Positions 1 through 7,747 of a stretch of 16,720 bases of DNA are shown piece after piece (position 1 is the stretch's first letter; every line of letters starts with the position of its first letter). The stretch is from CAYGVT01 sp964353355 (GTDB taxonomy: Archaea; Thermoplasmatota; DTKX01; GCA-020343715): assembly GCA_964353355.1 (NCBI GenBank), contig CAYGVT010000082.1, positions 1-16,720 on the forward strand, written 5' to 3'. Both the position numbers and the translations under genes were made by a program. The notes beneath the pieces were generated by a model. That model saw only the letters and a list, made by a program, of their open reading frames with translations, did no database searches and was not told the origin of the DNA.

Positions 1-525
1 CTTCTTCGCCCACGTGCCGTCCCGGCTGCGCCGCGTCCTCGCCCCCTCGCCCCTGGGCTTGGCCAGGCTCGCGTGGCCGGGGTCGGACGTGATGAACGTC
101 GCGTCCTGCACGACGCCCTTGCGCACCTTGAGCCCCCTGTCATCGAGCTGCCTGTCGAGCTCGTTCCAGACGTCCTTGTCCCTGCCGGCCCTGACGAGCC
201 GCTCCCTGAAGAGCCAGACCGTGGAGCGGTCGGGGATGCTGGCCGGGAAGCCCAGGAAGTTGCGGAAGGATATGCGGTCCGTGACCTGCCTCTCGAGCTC
301 CGGGTCCGAGAGACCGTGCCATGCTTGTAGCACGAGCATCTTGACCATCACGACGGCGTCGACGCTTGGGCGGCCGCCCTTCGCGCCGGCGTTGTCGAAC
401 ATGCCCTCCACGATGGGGCGGAAGGCCTCCCAATCGATGAGGGGGTCCACCTCCGCGAGCCGGTCTCCGAGCTTCGCGACCCGCTTGTACTCCTCATGAA
501 ACGCGAAGTCCGATAAATTATCCAT
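1..525 (-). CDS. IS5-like DDE transposase, 5' part, cut by window edge
   Basis: Reading leftward from the ATG at 525, 175 codons stay open to base 1, so the gene is partial at its C-terminus. The protein would cut and paste its own element. The N-terminal half looks like IS5-family transposases: a GGRP segment near residues 50-53, a hydrophobic VKMLVLQAW stretch (61-69), then RISFRNFLGF (84-93), PDRSTVWLFRE (98-108) and QDATFI (140-145). Asp141 in the last motif fits the first catalytic Asp of the DDE triad. The GTWAKK at the edge fits the segment that normally precedes the second half of the catalytic core. The second Asp and the Glu are off the window. A TATA-like AT-rich element lies about 25-30 nt upstream, so transcription is probably leaderless. 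Family assignment is from motif recall and was not checked by alignment. Confidence 0.8.
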   Translation of the reverse strand, partial: MDNLSDFAFHEEYKRVAKLGDRLAEVDPLIDWEAFRPIVEGMFDNAGAKGGRPSVDAVVMVKMLVLQAWHGLSDPELERQVTDRISFRNFLGFPASIPDRSTVWLFRERLVRAGRDKDVWNELDRQLDDRGLKVRKGVVQDATFITSDPGHASLAKPRGEGARTRRSRDGTWAKK

Positions 526-548
526 GAATAATGTAGTGGAATGTGAGC

Positions 549-558
549 AAATAAATAT
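549..558 (-). promoter_or_regulatory. TATA box for the IS5-like transposase
   Basis: On the minus strand this reads ATATTTATTT. It is centred about 28 bp before the ATG at 525, the usual archaeal box A distance for a leaderless transcript. It lies inside a larger AT-rich inverted repeat (aaataaa/tttattt, 549-568), itself bracketed by TGTGAG and CTCACA, so part of the symmetry may belong to the IS end. Confidence 0.45.
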
Positions 559-614
559 TTTTATTTATTGTGAAATGTCCTCACAATCATAACCTGAGTT
601 GTTTCAAAATGCTC

Positions 615-649
615 CTTTGAAAAGAAGTGGGCTCCCCACGCTTCAAAGC
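615..649. terminator. Imperfect hairpin downstream of the HEPN gene
   Basis: The arms ctttgaaaagaagtggg and cccacgcttcaaag pair around a 3-nt loop, with a small bulge. It lies 43-77 nt past the HEPN stop codon (692-694) and just outside the IS5-like gene. It could end the MNT-HEPN transcript or be a piece of an IS end. No long T-run follows on the minus strand. Confidence 0.3.
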
Positions 650-691
650 ATTCAAGGTATTCCCAGATATATGAATTTCTCTAGCGGTGCC

Positions 692-1102
692 TTAGCCTGA
701 CAGGCCGGGCAGGGCGGCCATGGCGGCCGCCCTCACCCTCCTCGCGAGCTCTAGCGCATCCCTCGCCTCGGCCCGAGTCACGGGCTCCCACTCGCCCGGG
801 TACCTGACCTCGACCGAGTAGCGGTTGAGGAGGCTCAGCTCCTCCGCCGTGATGCCGAGGCCAATGTCAGGGGGCACAAGGAAGAGCAGCTCGGGCAGGT
901 CGTGCGACCGCGGGAAGGGCACCGAGCGCCACGTGAGGACCGCCTTGATGTGCTTCTCCGCGGACTGCTGGCAGTGGAAGGCGGCTATTCCGAACGGGCA
1001 GTTCCTCCTCATCCTGAGGAGGTGCTCCGCCACCAGGAGGTCCTCGTCCGCCTTCGCGGCCCACCCGCGCGCGAGCCGAATGGCCTCATCCCGCGATGTC
1101 AT
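692..1102 (-). CDS. HEPN-domain protein, probable toxin partner of the MNT gene
   Basis: A 136-residue protein of HEPN type. Family-like signatures are an N-terminal helix with WAAKADEDLLVAEHLL (residues 14-29), the central CQQSAEKHIKAVL (44-56), FPRSHDLPELL (63-73) and VRYPGEW (99-105). Members of this group usually pair with a small nucleotidyltransferase, and many such pairs are toxin-antitoxin modules in which the HEPN protein is an RNase. The ATG at 1102 is chosen because all conserved sequence lies downstream; a longer reading frame to 1231 adds only Arg/Ser-rich shadow sequence of the partner gene. It overlaps the MNT stop by 17 nt, which suggests translational coupling. The canonical R-x4-6-H RNase motif is not evident (Arg59 and His67 are separated by seven residues), so RNase activity is not assured. 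It could instead be a housekeeping or inactive HEPN protein. Confidence 0.8.
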   Translation of the reverse strand: MTSRDEAIRLARGWAAKADEDLLVAEHLLRMRRNCPFGIAAFHCQQSAEKHIKAVLTWRSVPFPRSHDLPELLFLVPPDIGLGITAEELSLLNRYSVEVRYPGEWEPVTRAEARDALELARRVRAAAMAALPGLSG

Positions 1103-1418
1103 AAAGCACCCTGCCCTCCCGCACGGCCGGGTATATGATGCCCCCCACCACGTGCTTCTGCCGCTCGAACTCCGCGGGCGTGACGATGATGATGTCCTTG
1201 GGGAGGCCAATGCCCGCGAGCGCGGCGTCAATCCTGGCGGCCTGGCGCCGCCTAGAGCCCCTGAGACGCATCACGACCAGGAGGTCGGCGTCCGAGTCCG
1301 GCGCTGCGTCGCCCCGTGCGCGCGAGCCGAAGAGGATGACCTTCTCGGGGTGGAATCCGTCCACGATGCGTCGGACCATCTCTCCGAGCTTGGCCTCCAC
1401 GTCCCGCGCGATGAACAT
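1086..1418 (-). CDS. MNT-type nucleotidyltransferase, probable antitoxin
   Basis: A small single-domain protein of 110 residues from the ATG at 1418. Residues 30-49 hold the minimal nucleotidyltransferase signature: Gly31-Ser32, a ten-residue spacer, then Asp43-x-Asp45, matching GSx10DxD, with a third acidic candidate Asp75 in KDIIIV. In MNT-HEPN modules of known function the nucleotidyltransferase modifies and silences the HEPN toxin by AMP transfer; that role here is inferred. The start at 1418 is preferred over the ATG at 1439 because the TATA box at 1451-1460 predicts initiation near 1429, and AAGGTG lies 5 nt ahead of 1418. The HEPN gene starts before this gene stops, in another frame. 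Promoter position and overlap suggest a two-gene operon. Confidence 0.8.
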   Translation of the reverse strand: MFIARDVEAKLGEMVRRIVDGFHPEKVILFGSRARGDAAPDSDADLLVVMRLRGSRRRQAARIDAALAGIGLPKDIIIVTPAEFERQKHVVGGIIYPAVREGRVLYDIAG

Positions 1419-1450
1419 CGGCGCACCTTGTGCGTCCATTATCGTGGCCA

Positions 1451-1460
1451 GTATATAAGG
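1451..1460 (-). promoter_or_regulatory. TATA box of the MNT-HEPN operon
   Basis: The minus strand reads CCTTATATAC, close to the archaeal box A consensus. A start site about 26 bp downstream falls near 1429, between the two possible MNT start codons. The degraded IS end begins only 21 bp upstream, at 1481, so any upstream control sequence beyond the TBP/TFB site has been replaced by IS DNA. Confidence 0.6.
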
Positions 1461-1480
1461 TCGACGCAGCAGCGCGCGTC

Positions 1481-1640
1481 CTGACAGGGCTCTTCTCATG
1501 CACATCGTAATTCATGAGGAATTAACATTCGCTTCCGATTCACTTGCCCTGGCCAATCCTCTAAAGGATGTGGCTCGTCGGGAAAAGATATCGATTGGAC
1601 CTGGATGTGACCTGACCATCGCCAATGCGCATCGCAGCAA
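1481..1640 (-). mobile_element. Degraded 3' end of an insertion sequence
   Basis: The terminal 120 bp or so align without large gaps to the 3' end of the element at the right side of the window (16171-16330). Shared blocks include ggaattaacattcgc-type sequence and the terminal ctga...ttctcat motif. On the minus strand the last 28 codons still read as a worn transposase tail ending in SHIL then TAG, against THIL then TAG in the better copy. Similarity stops exactly at 1481, which marks the outer terminus. The rest of the element is lost past about 1640. The copy has many substitutions and is an old insertion. Confidence 0.65.
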
Positions 1641-1915
1641 GGACCTTGGGATTAAGTCATGTAGACGCCTTCATCTCCACGGAATATCGCACGGTTCGGG
1701 ATTTTTCCCTTGTCAGGATGGGTATGAGGTCATTGATACGGGGATTGGAGACATACGCGCCAGGGTCCTTCAGCATGGCGACCTCGTTCATGATGCTGGG
1801 ATCCAGCTTGGAATGGAATTGTCTGGGACCATAGGCCTACTTCCGACCTGCTCGAGGCCGCTGGCATTGATGCATCATCACGATATCTTTTTTTATTCGT
1901 AAGAAATAGGCTCAT
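1641..1915 (-). pseudogene. Broken short gene of unknown function
   Basis: An ATG at 1915 lies about 21 bp after a TATATAAT element (1932-1940) and opens MSLFLTNKKRYRDDASM. After roughly 25 codons the sensible reading moves to a neighbouring frame near 1835, giving QFHSKLDPSIMNEVAMLKDP and then NPRINDLIPILTREKSRTVR before a TGA near 1660. The second part has the residue mix of a real globular protein and is followed directly by the IS end. The picture is a leaderless gene with a frameshift, probably truncated when the IS inserted. I do not recognise a family. The chance that it is only random open sequence is considerable. Confidence 0.3.
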
Positions 1916-1931
1916 TTCTTGTCGATATCCC

Positions 1932-1940
1932 ATTATATAC
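1932..1940 (-). promoter_or_regulatory. TATA-like element, usable on either strand
   Basis: The sequence attatatac is nearly symmetrical around TATATA. On the minus strand it sits just ahead of the ATG at 1915. On the plus strand it would start transcription near 1964, at the beginning of the GC-rich structured block, so it is also a candidate promoter for a non-coding RNA. Confidence 0.35.
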
Positions 1941-1949
1941 CAGGATAAC

Positions 1950-2085
1950 GGGCCTGGTACGGGAATATGGGTGCGGGGTACAGGCGTACGGGAGTACGGG
2001 CGTGCGGGCGGCCATCCGGCGGCGGGGCGGGGCGCGCGGCGGGGCGGGCGTACGGGCGGGCCGGGGCGCGGGCCGGTGGGTGAGA
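1950..2085. repeat. G-rich tract with short GTACGGG repeats
   Basis: The plus strand carries many runs of three or four G with little C. Copies of GTACGGG occur at 1957, 1986, 1994 and 2050, with variants GTGCGGG at 1971 and 2002; some are 8 bp apart. The pattern could form G-quadruplexes on the plus strand. Open frames here are Pro/Arg- or Gly/Arg-rich on both strands and look like by-products of composition, so I call no gene. Confidence 0.6.
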
Positions 2086-2095
2086 TATGCATGTT

Positions 2096-2231
2096 CCCCC
2101 GGCCTGGGCCGGGCGGTGGTATGCCACCCGACGGTGGGGAACGCGCGTGAGGCCGTTCCCCATCCCTGGATGGGGTCCGCACGGGCGAGCTCGCCCTTGG
2201 ATTGGAGGCTGCGCGGGGCGGTCATGACCGC
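2096..2231. ncRNA. Chain of six inverted repeats, candidate structured RNA
   Basis: Six stems follow one another: CCCGGC/GCCGGG (2098-2113), GGTGG/CCACC (2115-2128), TGGGGAACG/CGTTCCCCA (2135-2162), CCCCATCC/GGATGGGG (2158-2175), the perfect palindrome GGGCGAGCTCGCCC (2183-2196) and the perfect palindrome GCGGTCATGACCGC (2218-2231). The third and fourth stems share bases 2158-2162 and cannot form together. There is no credible reading frame. I looked for RNase P RNA, SRP RNA and tRNA landmarks and saw none. Which strand is transcribed, if either, is not known. It lies downstream of the large surface-protein gene and might belong to its 3' region. Confidence 0.4.
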
Positions 2232-2357
2232 TGGCATCGAGGCGGCGGAGGTGGGGCGCGGGAGAGTGCAAGGTGGTGGCCATTAGGCCTGAAGGGAAGT
2301 CCTTAATTGATACTCATCATGTACTACGAGAGGATTGCCCAGAACAATCTCATTGCG

Positions 2358-5300
2358 CTATACTGGTTTATCCTTCTCTAGTGTTTTAAGTGTCTCGTTG
2401 ATGATTCCTGAGAGCTTCGCGATCTCTTCCTTCTTGCGCGCCTCCTCGTCGACGGGCACCTCGGTCGTGGCAGATGCCGCGGCCTCCTTGCGTGCCCTCA
2501 GGACCAGCACGATGACCACGACGGCCGCGATCACGATGAGCAGCAGGACCCCAGCCAGCAATGTGGGGAAGGCGGCCTCCTCACCATCGGGCGGCGGTGG
2601 TGGCGGGGGTGTCACGGGCTCCTCTACGAGTATCTCGACGCTGGCGGTCCGCTGGAACTCACCGTCGCTCACCGTGAGCGTCACGTTGTGGAGCCCTGAC
2701 CCGAGCGCCCCCACCCTGAGACTCGGCCCCCATCCGATAATACCCGTGCGATTCGAGGCCCACGTGTAGTTCAGCGCCTGGCCATGCCTCTCGTCCGGGT
2801 CGGTGCACGTCGCGTTGAGCCAGAAACTCTGGTTGGAGGCGAAACGGGTCCCGTTCTGAGGTGAAATTATCACCGGCGATGTCATAGGGTCGTTGACGTT
2901 GAGGATGTCGAGCGTGATGTTCACGCTCGAGCGCATCGTGGGATAGCGCTCCTCCATTGCCACGACCTCGAACGTGAGGGTGCCTATGTCGTCGTTCGTC
3001 GGGACGAACCTGATAGAGCCGTTCACGTCTATACTCACTCGCTGCGTGCTTGTGCTGAATACCAGCGCGTCATCCTCTATGTCAAGGACCGTGATGTTGA
3101 TAAAGAGCACCTCATCCTGCACAGCCATCAGGTGGATGGGTCCGGTCCCGACCGCCTCTCCGTTGACCGCGACTATCATTGGCGGGTCATCGACCGGGAG
3201 CACGGTGATGAGGAGCCTTTGCTCGGCCTGTAGCTCCCCGTCGGAGGCGATGAATGTCACGTTCTCCCACCCGTACCAATTACGCCTGGGGGCGATGGTG
3301 ACCTGCCCGATGTCAGCGTCGATGGACACGCTCACGTTCAGGGACTCACTGAGGAGCCGCCAGGTCAGCGCATCGCCGTCCGGGTCCTCGAACGCGCCGG
3401 TGAGGTTGACAGACGTCGAATCGACCGTGTCCTCCTGCATGGAGCGGATGGCGAGCTTGCCTGTTGCGATGGGCGGCGCGTTCTGGATGATGGCCCACGC
3501 CCTTGCAGGCTCGCCCTCGTCGAGGCCGTCGAACGCCCGCACCTCCACCGTCCAGTTCTGGCCCCTGGTCGTCAGGGACGGGTCCACGCTCGTCCCCGTC
3601 AGCCCCGCCTGCCTCACGGCGTCCATGAACCAGACGTAATGGTACGAGATGGGCTCGTTCTCCACGTCGCTCGCCCTCTGGAAGATGCTCACCGTGAGGG
3701 TGTCGGTGGTGACCGGTCGGCCAGGCGAGAGCCTGACCTCGGGGGTCGACGGACGGTTGTTGATGACGCGCAGGACGCTGCCGACGACGAGATCCGTCGA
3801 GAGCCAATCCTTGTCGGTGACCGTGACCTTCAGGTCGTAGGCACCCACGACCGCGTTCGCGGGCGGCAGGAACCGAGCTGTCCAGTTGCCCTGGACGAAC
3901 CCGACGTTGGAGATGTACGATGAGGTCCACACAGACGACGCGTTGGGCTTGCACGCGAACTCGACCGTCAGCTCCCCGGCGAGGTCGTACTCGTCCGTGA
4001 TGAGGGCATTGAGGTCGAGGCTCTTCGTCCTCAGGACGGTCGGCGAGCTGACGTTCATGGCGAGCACATCGGGGACTACCCGCACCCGCTTCGTCCAGTT
4101 GAGCCATAGGTCGTCCATCGCGAACGCCTGGAGCGCCGCCTTGCTCGGCACCGTGACGAACACGCGCACCGAGGGATGCTCCTTCACGCGGAAGACGCCC
4201 GACAGGTCCCACTCGAGCGCGCCCGCGCCAGCCTCGCGCTCGACGAGCACCTCCCATGTCTTCGCGTCGATGAGCCCTATCCCCACCTTCTGCTGCGCGT
4301 CGAGCGACAGGTCGCACCTCAGGGTGTGGAACGTCCCCGTGTCGTAGGGGTCGAGCGGCGAGATGTCCCGCGAGACGTAGGCACCGGTCCCTGGCTTGAA
4401 GACCTGGGCGGCCCGCACGTCGGAGCCCCCGGTCATCGGGAGCGTGAAGCTGGGATCCGCGGGCCAGCCCGAGGCACCCCCGAGGAATGCCCTCGCCGGT
4501 ACGTTGAACGACGTCCCGTCGTAGGCGCACGCGAAGATTATGTCGAGGTTCCCCGTGTTGTCGAGGTTCGCCACCTCGACCGCGACCGCGCCGACCGTGG
4601 GCAGCCTGGCGGCGGGGCCCGTCCCGAAGCCGCCGCTCCCGTCGTTGAGGTACACGTACGAATCGATGCTGTAGTCCAGGAAGTCATCGCGCTCGTTCGC
4701 GAACACGATGTCCAGGTCGAGGTCCTGGTCCAGGTCCGCGAGCGCCACGTCCCTCGCGCCGACAGTGGGCAGCCTCGTCGGCGTGGTCTGGAATCCGCCG
4801 CCCGTCTTGCCCCAGTAGATGTAGCTGTCCGTGGTCGCCAGCCCGCTCGCCTGGCTGTTCGCGAACGCCAGGTCGATGCGGCCGTCCCTATTGAGGTCCC
4901 CGCTCGCGACCGCGCGGGCCCCGTTCGTGGGTAGGTAGTAGTCGGCGTGCGTCCCGCAGAACCCGTTGGCGCCCTGCAGGAAGACGAGGCTGTCGGTCGA
5001 GGTCGTCACGTCGCGGTAGCATGCGAACGCGAGGTCGAGCCGTCCGTCGCCGTTGACGTCGACCGCGTCAACGCCTGAGGCGCCGAACGTCGAGAACTCC
5101 ACGTCGGGCGTCTCGTTCCAGCCGACATCCCTCCCCACGAAAAGCTGGCTGGAGGTGCTGTAATCGCCCTGATCCCGCTCGTTGGCGAACACTATGTCCA
5201 TGCGACCATCCTTGTCGAGGTCCTCGAGGAGGACATCAATGGCGCCAGTCGTCTTGAAAACCTTGTCCGGGATTGGCCCAATTCCGAGCGGTCCCCCGAG

Positions 5301-7721
5301 ATGGAGCGAGCTTAGTGCAGTGCTGCATGTGTCCGAGGTCCTCGGGACGGCGAACACGATATCCAAGTGCCCGTCGTCGTTGGCATCGCCAATATCAAGG
5401 GCTGAGGCGCCGTTGGGCATCCTCAACTGGATTGGCGAGATTGCCCTGTAGTCGCCGCCTTGGCAGCCGCTGAAAACGAGCGACTCAGCCGATGAGCTTG
5501 TATCTGGATGAAGGCCAGTCAAGAAGAGCTCTGGGCATAGAGCGAGGTCCGGTGTAGGTCCGAGCTGCCTGTCAAGGACTGAGAGCCTTACCATCCTATC
5601 TGTCTTCGCTCTTCCGTAGAACTCGTCGCGCCATTCATTATGATACATCCATTTCAGGAGGACAGTATTCAGGCGCGGGATGACCACTCTACCGGCGGAG
5701 CTTAAAGTGATTTTTAGATGTATGCGTGGGATGTCGAGACCAGCTAGATCGATGTCGGGCCCGTGAAGACCACTCAGTCCCTCGATAGGCCTGTAGTTCC
5801 CATCCAGCACGGTCGCCTCGACCGATGTCCCATCGGGTGTCTCTGAGTCGAGCACCAGTACGTCCCATTTCCTCCCATCGGGGAGGTCGATGGCCTGGGA
5901 GATGATGCTTCCGGATGTCATAGTACTCTTTTTGCATGGCACAGCCACCTTGATGGCCATCGGGCTGTTCGTGTTCAGGATAAGGTCCTCTGTCCCACTG
6001 ATCCCCGACGAGCCACCGTAGTAGATGCGGACGTCGTTGTACGAGTTGCTGGTCGCGACGACATCGTCATAGCCATCCTTATTGATGTCTACGATTTCCG
6101 ACTCCGAGACGTCCGCGGATGTGTCAAGCAGCTTCCTGTCATTGGTTGACCAGCCTGCCAAGGAGCCCATGTAGATGATGGTTTTGGGATTCGTGTGGTA
6201 AGTGCGTGCGACGACCAGATCGGTGAATCCGTCGCTGTTCACGTCTCCGGCAGAGATGCCGTCGGCACCGTTGTTCACATTCAGAATATAATCTACCGTC
6301 GTGTCTGGACCATCTGGTCCGCCAAGGAAGATCAGCACGTCCTTTCCATCGAACTCCATACTGCAGAAAGCGAGATCGAGGAAATCATCACCGTTGAGGT
6401 CCTGGGCTATCACATCCCATCCTCGGGGGACTGGATAGGTCGCATCCGATTTGGTGTCGGGACCCGTTGGTCCACCGTAAAAGACCTCGCTGTTGCCATT
6501 GTTTGGTTCCTCTGCGACGATGATGTCATCAAATCCGTCGTTATTGAGGTCCCCAGCATCCAGCCCATGGACGTACAACGTGGGTATCACGACATCCGGC
6601 AACAGGCCGAAAGCGCGGTTTCCCTTGTTCATGAAAACCCTAACACATGCATCGCTCGTGCTCCCGCTAGAGAAAGCCAGGTCGAGTAGACCATCGCAAT
6701 TGAAATCACCGACGGTGGTGCGCATCGCGCCGACCGTCGTCATGTTCGTGCATCGCGATGTGGACCACTCATCGCTCTCATTCCCCCAGAGTACCCAAGA
6801 GCTCGTTGTCGTGACCTCATTGTAGTTGTTGTTCGTGGTCACCAGATCCAGGTGGCCGTCGTCATCGAGGTCTCCTATCTCGAAGTCGACAGCGTTGTGG
6901 TCGCCCATTTGCACTCGCGTTCGGTAGCCCGTACGCTCCTCCTTGGGGTAGAAGACGTAGAAAGGATTGCTGGGTCCGTTCCAGTAGTGATTAGTGATGA
7001 TGGATGGGTACGCTTCGTACTCCCCACGTCCAGAGGTGTACGCCCTTCTCAATGAGAGGTTCAGCTCCACGGTGCCATCGGTGATGTTCACCATCGAGCG
7101 CGAGCGCAGCTTTCCTGACCCGATGAAGTCGTCGCGCCATTCGTCCTGGCCTACGAAATAGACAGCCCACCAGAGAAGGCTCGGGCTGACCGTGCCATTG
7201 GCCTCGAGGTTGGCTTGGAGCCGGATGCTAGGAAAATGTGCGGGGCTGATAGCGGACATCTGGAGCTCCCGTGCATCACTCATCCCGAAGCCAGGTATCG
7301 GCTCGTTGACGTACCCTGGGGTCGATGGCGGTTCCGATGCGTTGAGTATTGCGACCCTGATTGAGCAGTTTCCGGGCTCTATCGAGCGCAACAGCATGAA
7401 GTCGTACCTCATCCCGGTGGGGCATAGTATCTCCACGGAGGCCACGATGCCCTTCGACGCGCCGATGGCGATGACGACCGTTCCATTAAGAACTCGGGCA
7501 TCGCTCATGGTGGCGATGCGAGAGCTGTCGTTGAAGTCGTCCTGCCATACAGCTGGCGCCTCAATAACGTTCGAGCGATACTCAACATCCATGGCTGAAA
7601 TGATATCCGGAGAAAAGTAGGTATATGGGGCTGTGCCCACCGAGATGGCCAGGAGAAGGGATATCATGGCCATGCTCAAGGTTGTCCGAAGAGTGCTCAC
7701 CTTCCATTCCAACAGCACCAC
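2358..7721 (-). CDS. Giant exported FG-GAP/VCBS and Ig-like repeat protein with C-terminal membrane anchor
   Basis: 1787 residues from the GTG at 7721. A TTG at 7712 is a good alternative, because GAGGTG lies 6 nt before it and the TATA box predicts initiation near 7726. Residues about 8-33 form a signal peptide. Twelve calcium-loop repeats of the form D-x-[DN]-x-D-G-x-x-D fall in two sets of six, roughly 284-555 and 778-1062, suggesting two beta-propellers. The eleventh lacks the loop Gly and the twelfth (NLDNTGNLD) is degenerate. Three W-x-D-[DE]-F modules precede or separate the sets (59-, 195-, 697-). Ig/cadherin-like domains follow (about 1210-1700), including EDT...DPDGD...ASDG near 1430-1494. 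Then come a proline spacer, a membrane helix (about 1719-1741) and a charged cytoplasmic tail. It ends with TAG. A role in adhesion or as a surface-layer component is inferred; no enzyme motif is seen. Confidence 0.9.
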   Translation of the reverse strand: MVLLEWKVSTLRTTLSMAMISLLLAISVGTAPYTYFSPDIISAMDVEYRSNVIEAPAVWQDDFNDSSRIATMSDARVLNGTVVIAIGASKGIVASVEILCPTGMRYDFMLLRSIEPGNCSIRVAILNASEPPSTPGYVNEPIPGFGMSDARELQMSAISPAHFPSIRLQANLEANGTVSPSLLWWAVYFVGQDEWRDDFIGSGKLRSRSMVNITDGTVELNLSLRRAYTSGRGEYEAYPSIITNHYWNGPSNPFYVFYPKEERTGYRTRVQMGDHNAVDFEIGDLDDDGHLDLVTTNNNYNEVTTTSSWVLWGNESDEWSTSRCTNMTTVGAMRTTVGDFNCDGLLDLAFSSGSTSDACVRVFMNKGNRAFGLLPDVVIPTLYVHGLDAGDLNNDGFDDIIVAEEPNNGNSEVFYGGPTGPDTKSDATYPVPRGWDVIAQDLNGDDFLDLAFCSMEFDGKDVLIFLGGPDGPDTTVDYILNVNNGADGISAGDVNSDGFTDLVVARTYHTNPKTIIYMGSLAGWSTNDRKLLDTSADVSESEIVDINKDGYDDVVATSNSYNDVRIYYGGSSGISGTEDLILNTNSPMAIKVAVPCKKSTMTSGSIISQAIDLPDGRKWDVLVLDSETPDGTSVEATVLDGNYRPIEGLSGLHGPDIDLAGLDIPRIHLKITLSSAGRVVIPRLNTVLLKWMYHNEWRDEFYGRAKTDRMVRLSVLDRQLGPTPDLALCPELFLTGLHPDTSSSAESLVFSGCQGGDYRAISPIQLRMPNGASALDIGDANDDGHLDIVFAVPRTSDTCSTALSSLHLGGPLGIGPIPDKVFKTTGAIDVLLEDLDKDGRMDIVFANERDQGDYSTSSQLFVGRDVGWNETPDVEFSTFGASGVDAVDVNGDGRLDLAFACYRDVTTSTDSLVFLQGANGFCGTHADYYLPTNGARAVASGDLNRDGRIDLAFANSQASGLATTDSYIYWGKTGGGFQTTPTRLPTVGARDVALADLDQDLDLDIVFANERDDFLDYSIDSYVYLNDGSGGFGTGPAARLPTVGAVAVEVANLDNTGNLDIIFACAYDGTSFNVPARAFLGGASGWPADPSFTLPMTGGSDVRAAQVFKPGTGAYVSRDISPLDPYDTGTFHTLRCDLSLDAQQKVGIGLIDAKTWEVLVEREAGAGALEWDLSGVFRVKEHPSVRVFVTVPSKAALQAFAMDDLWLNWTKRVRVVPDVLAMNVSSPTVLRTKSLDLNALITDEYDLAGELTVEFACKPNASSVWTSSYISNVGFVQGNWTARFLPPANAVVGAYDLKVTVTDKDWLSTDLVVGSVLRVINNRPSTPEVRLSPGRPVTTDTLTVSIFQRASDVENEPISYHYVWFMDAVRQAGLTGTSVDPSLTTRGQNWTVEVRAFDGLDEGEPARAWAIIQNAPPIATGKLAIRSMQEDTVDSTSVNLTGAFEDPDGDALTWRLLSESLNVSVSIDADIGQVTIAPRRNWYGWENVTFIASDGELQAEQRLLITVLPVDDPPMIVAVNGEAVGTGPIHLMAVQDEVLFINITVLDIEDDALVFSTSTQRVSIDVNGSIRFVPTNDDIGTLTFEVVAMEERYPTMRSSVNITLDILNVNDPMTSPVIISPQNGTRFASNQSFWLNATCTDPDERHGQALNYTWASNRTGIIGWGPSLRVGALGSGLHNVTLTVSDGEFQRTASVEILVEEPVTPPPPPPPDGEEAAFPTLLAGVLLLIVIAAVVVIVLVLRARKEAAASATTEVPVDEEARKKEEIAKLSGIINETLKTLEKDKPV

Positions 7722-7747
7722 CTCTTTCTAAGATAGGGAATACTGGC

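Noticed and set aside
1957..2056. Repeated GTACGGG units as a possible CRISPR array
   Set aside because: Units are only 7-8 bp, partly adjacent, with no constant-length spacers.
1893..2286. Several open frames of about 90-150 codons on both strands in the GC-rich block
   Set aside because: They are Pro/Arg/Ala- or Gly/Arg-rich, overlap one another in different frames and lack ribosome sites; they follow from GC composition with few stops.
2096..2290. RNase P RNA, SRP RNA or tRNA in the hairpin block
   Set aside because: None of the conserved landmark sequences of these RNAs could be found.
2358..2360. TAG of the giant gene as a possible pyrrolysine codon
   Set aside because: The frame already ends in a typical short cytoplasmic tail, and TAG also ends transposase genes here; nothing downstream continues the protein.
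3346..4530. 394-codon minus-strand frame inside the giant gene
   Set aside because: It is an alternative frame of the same strand, Arg/Gly/His-rich and without any domain; the giant frame has continuous repeats there.
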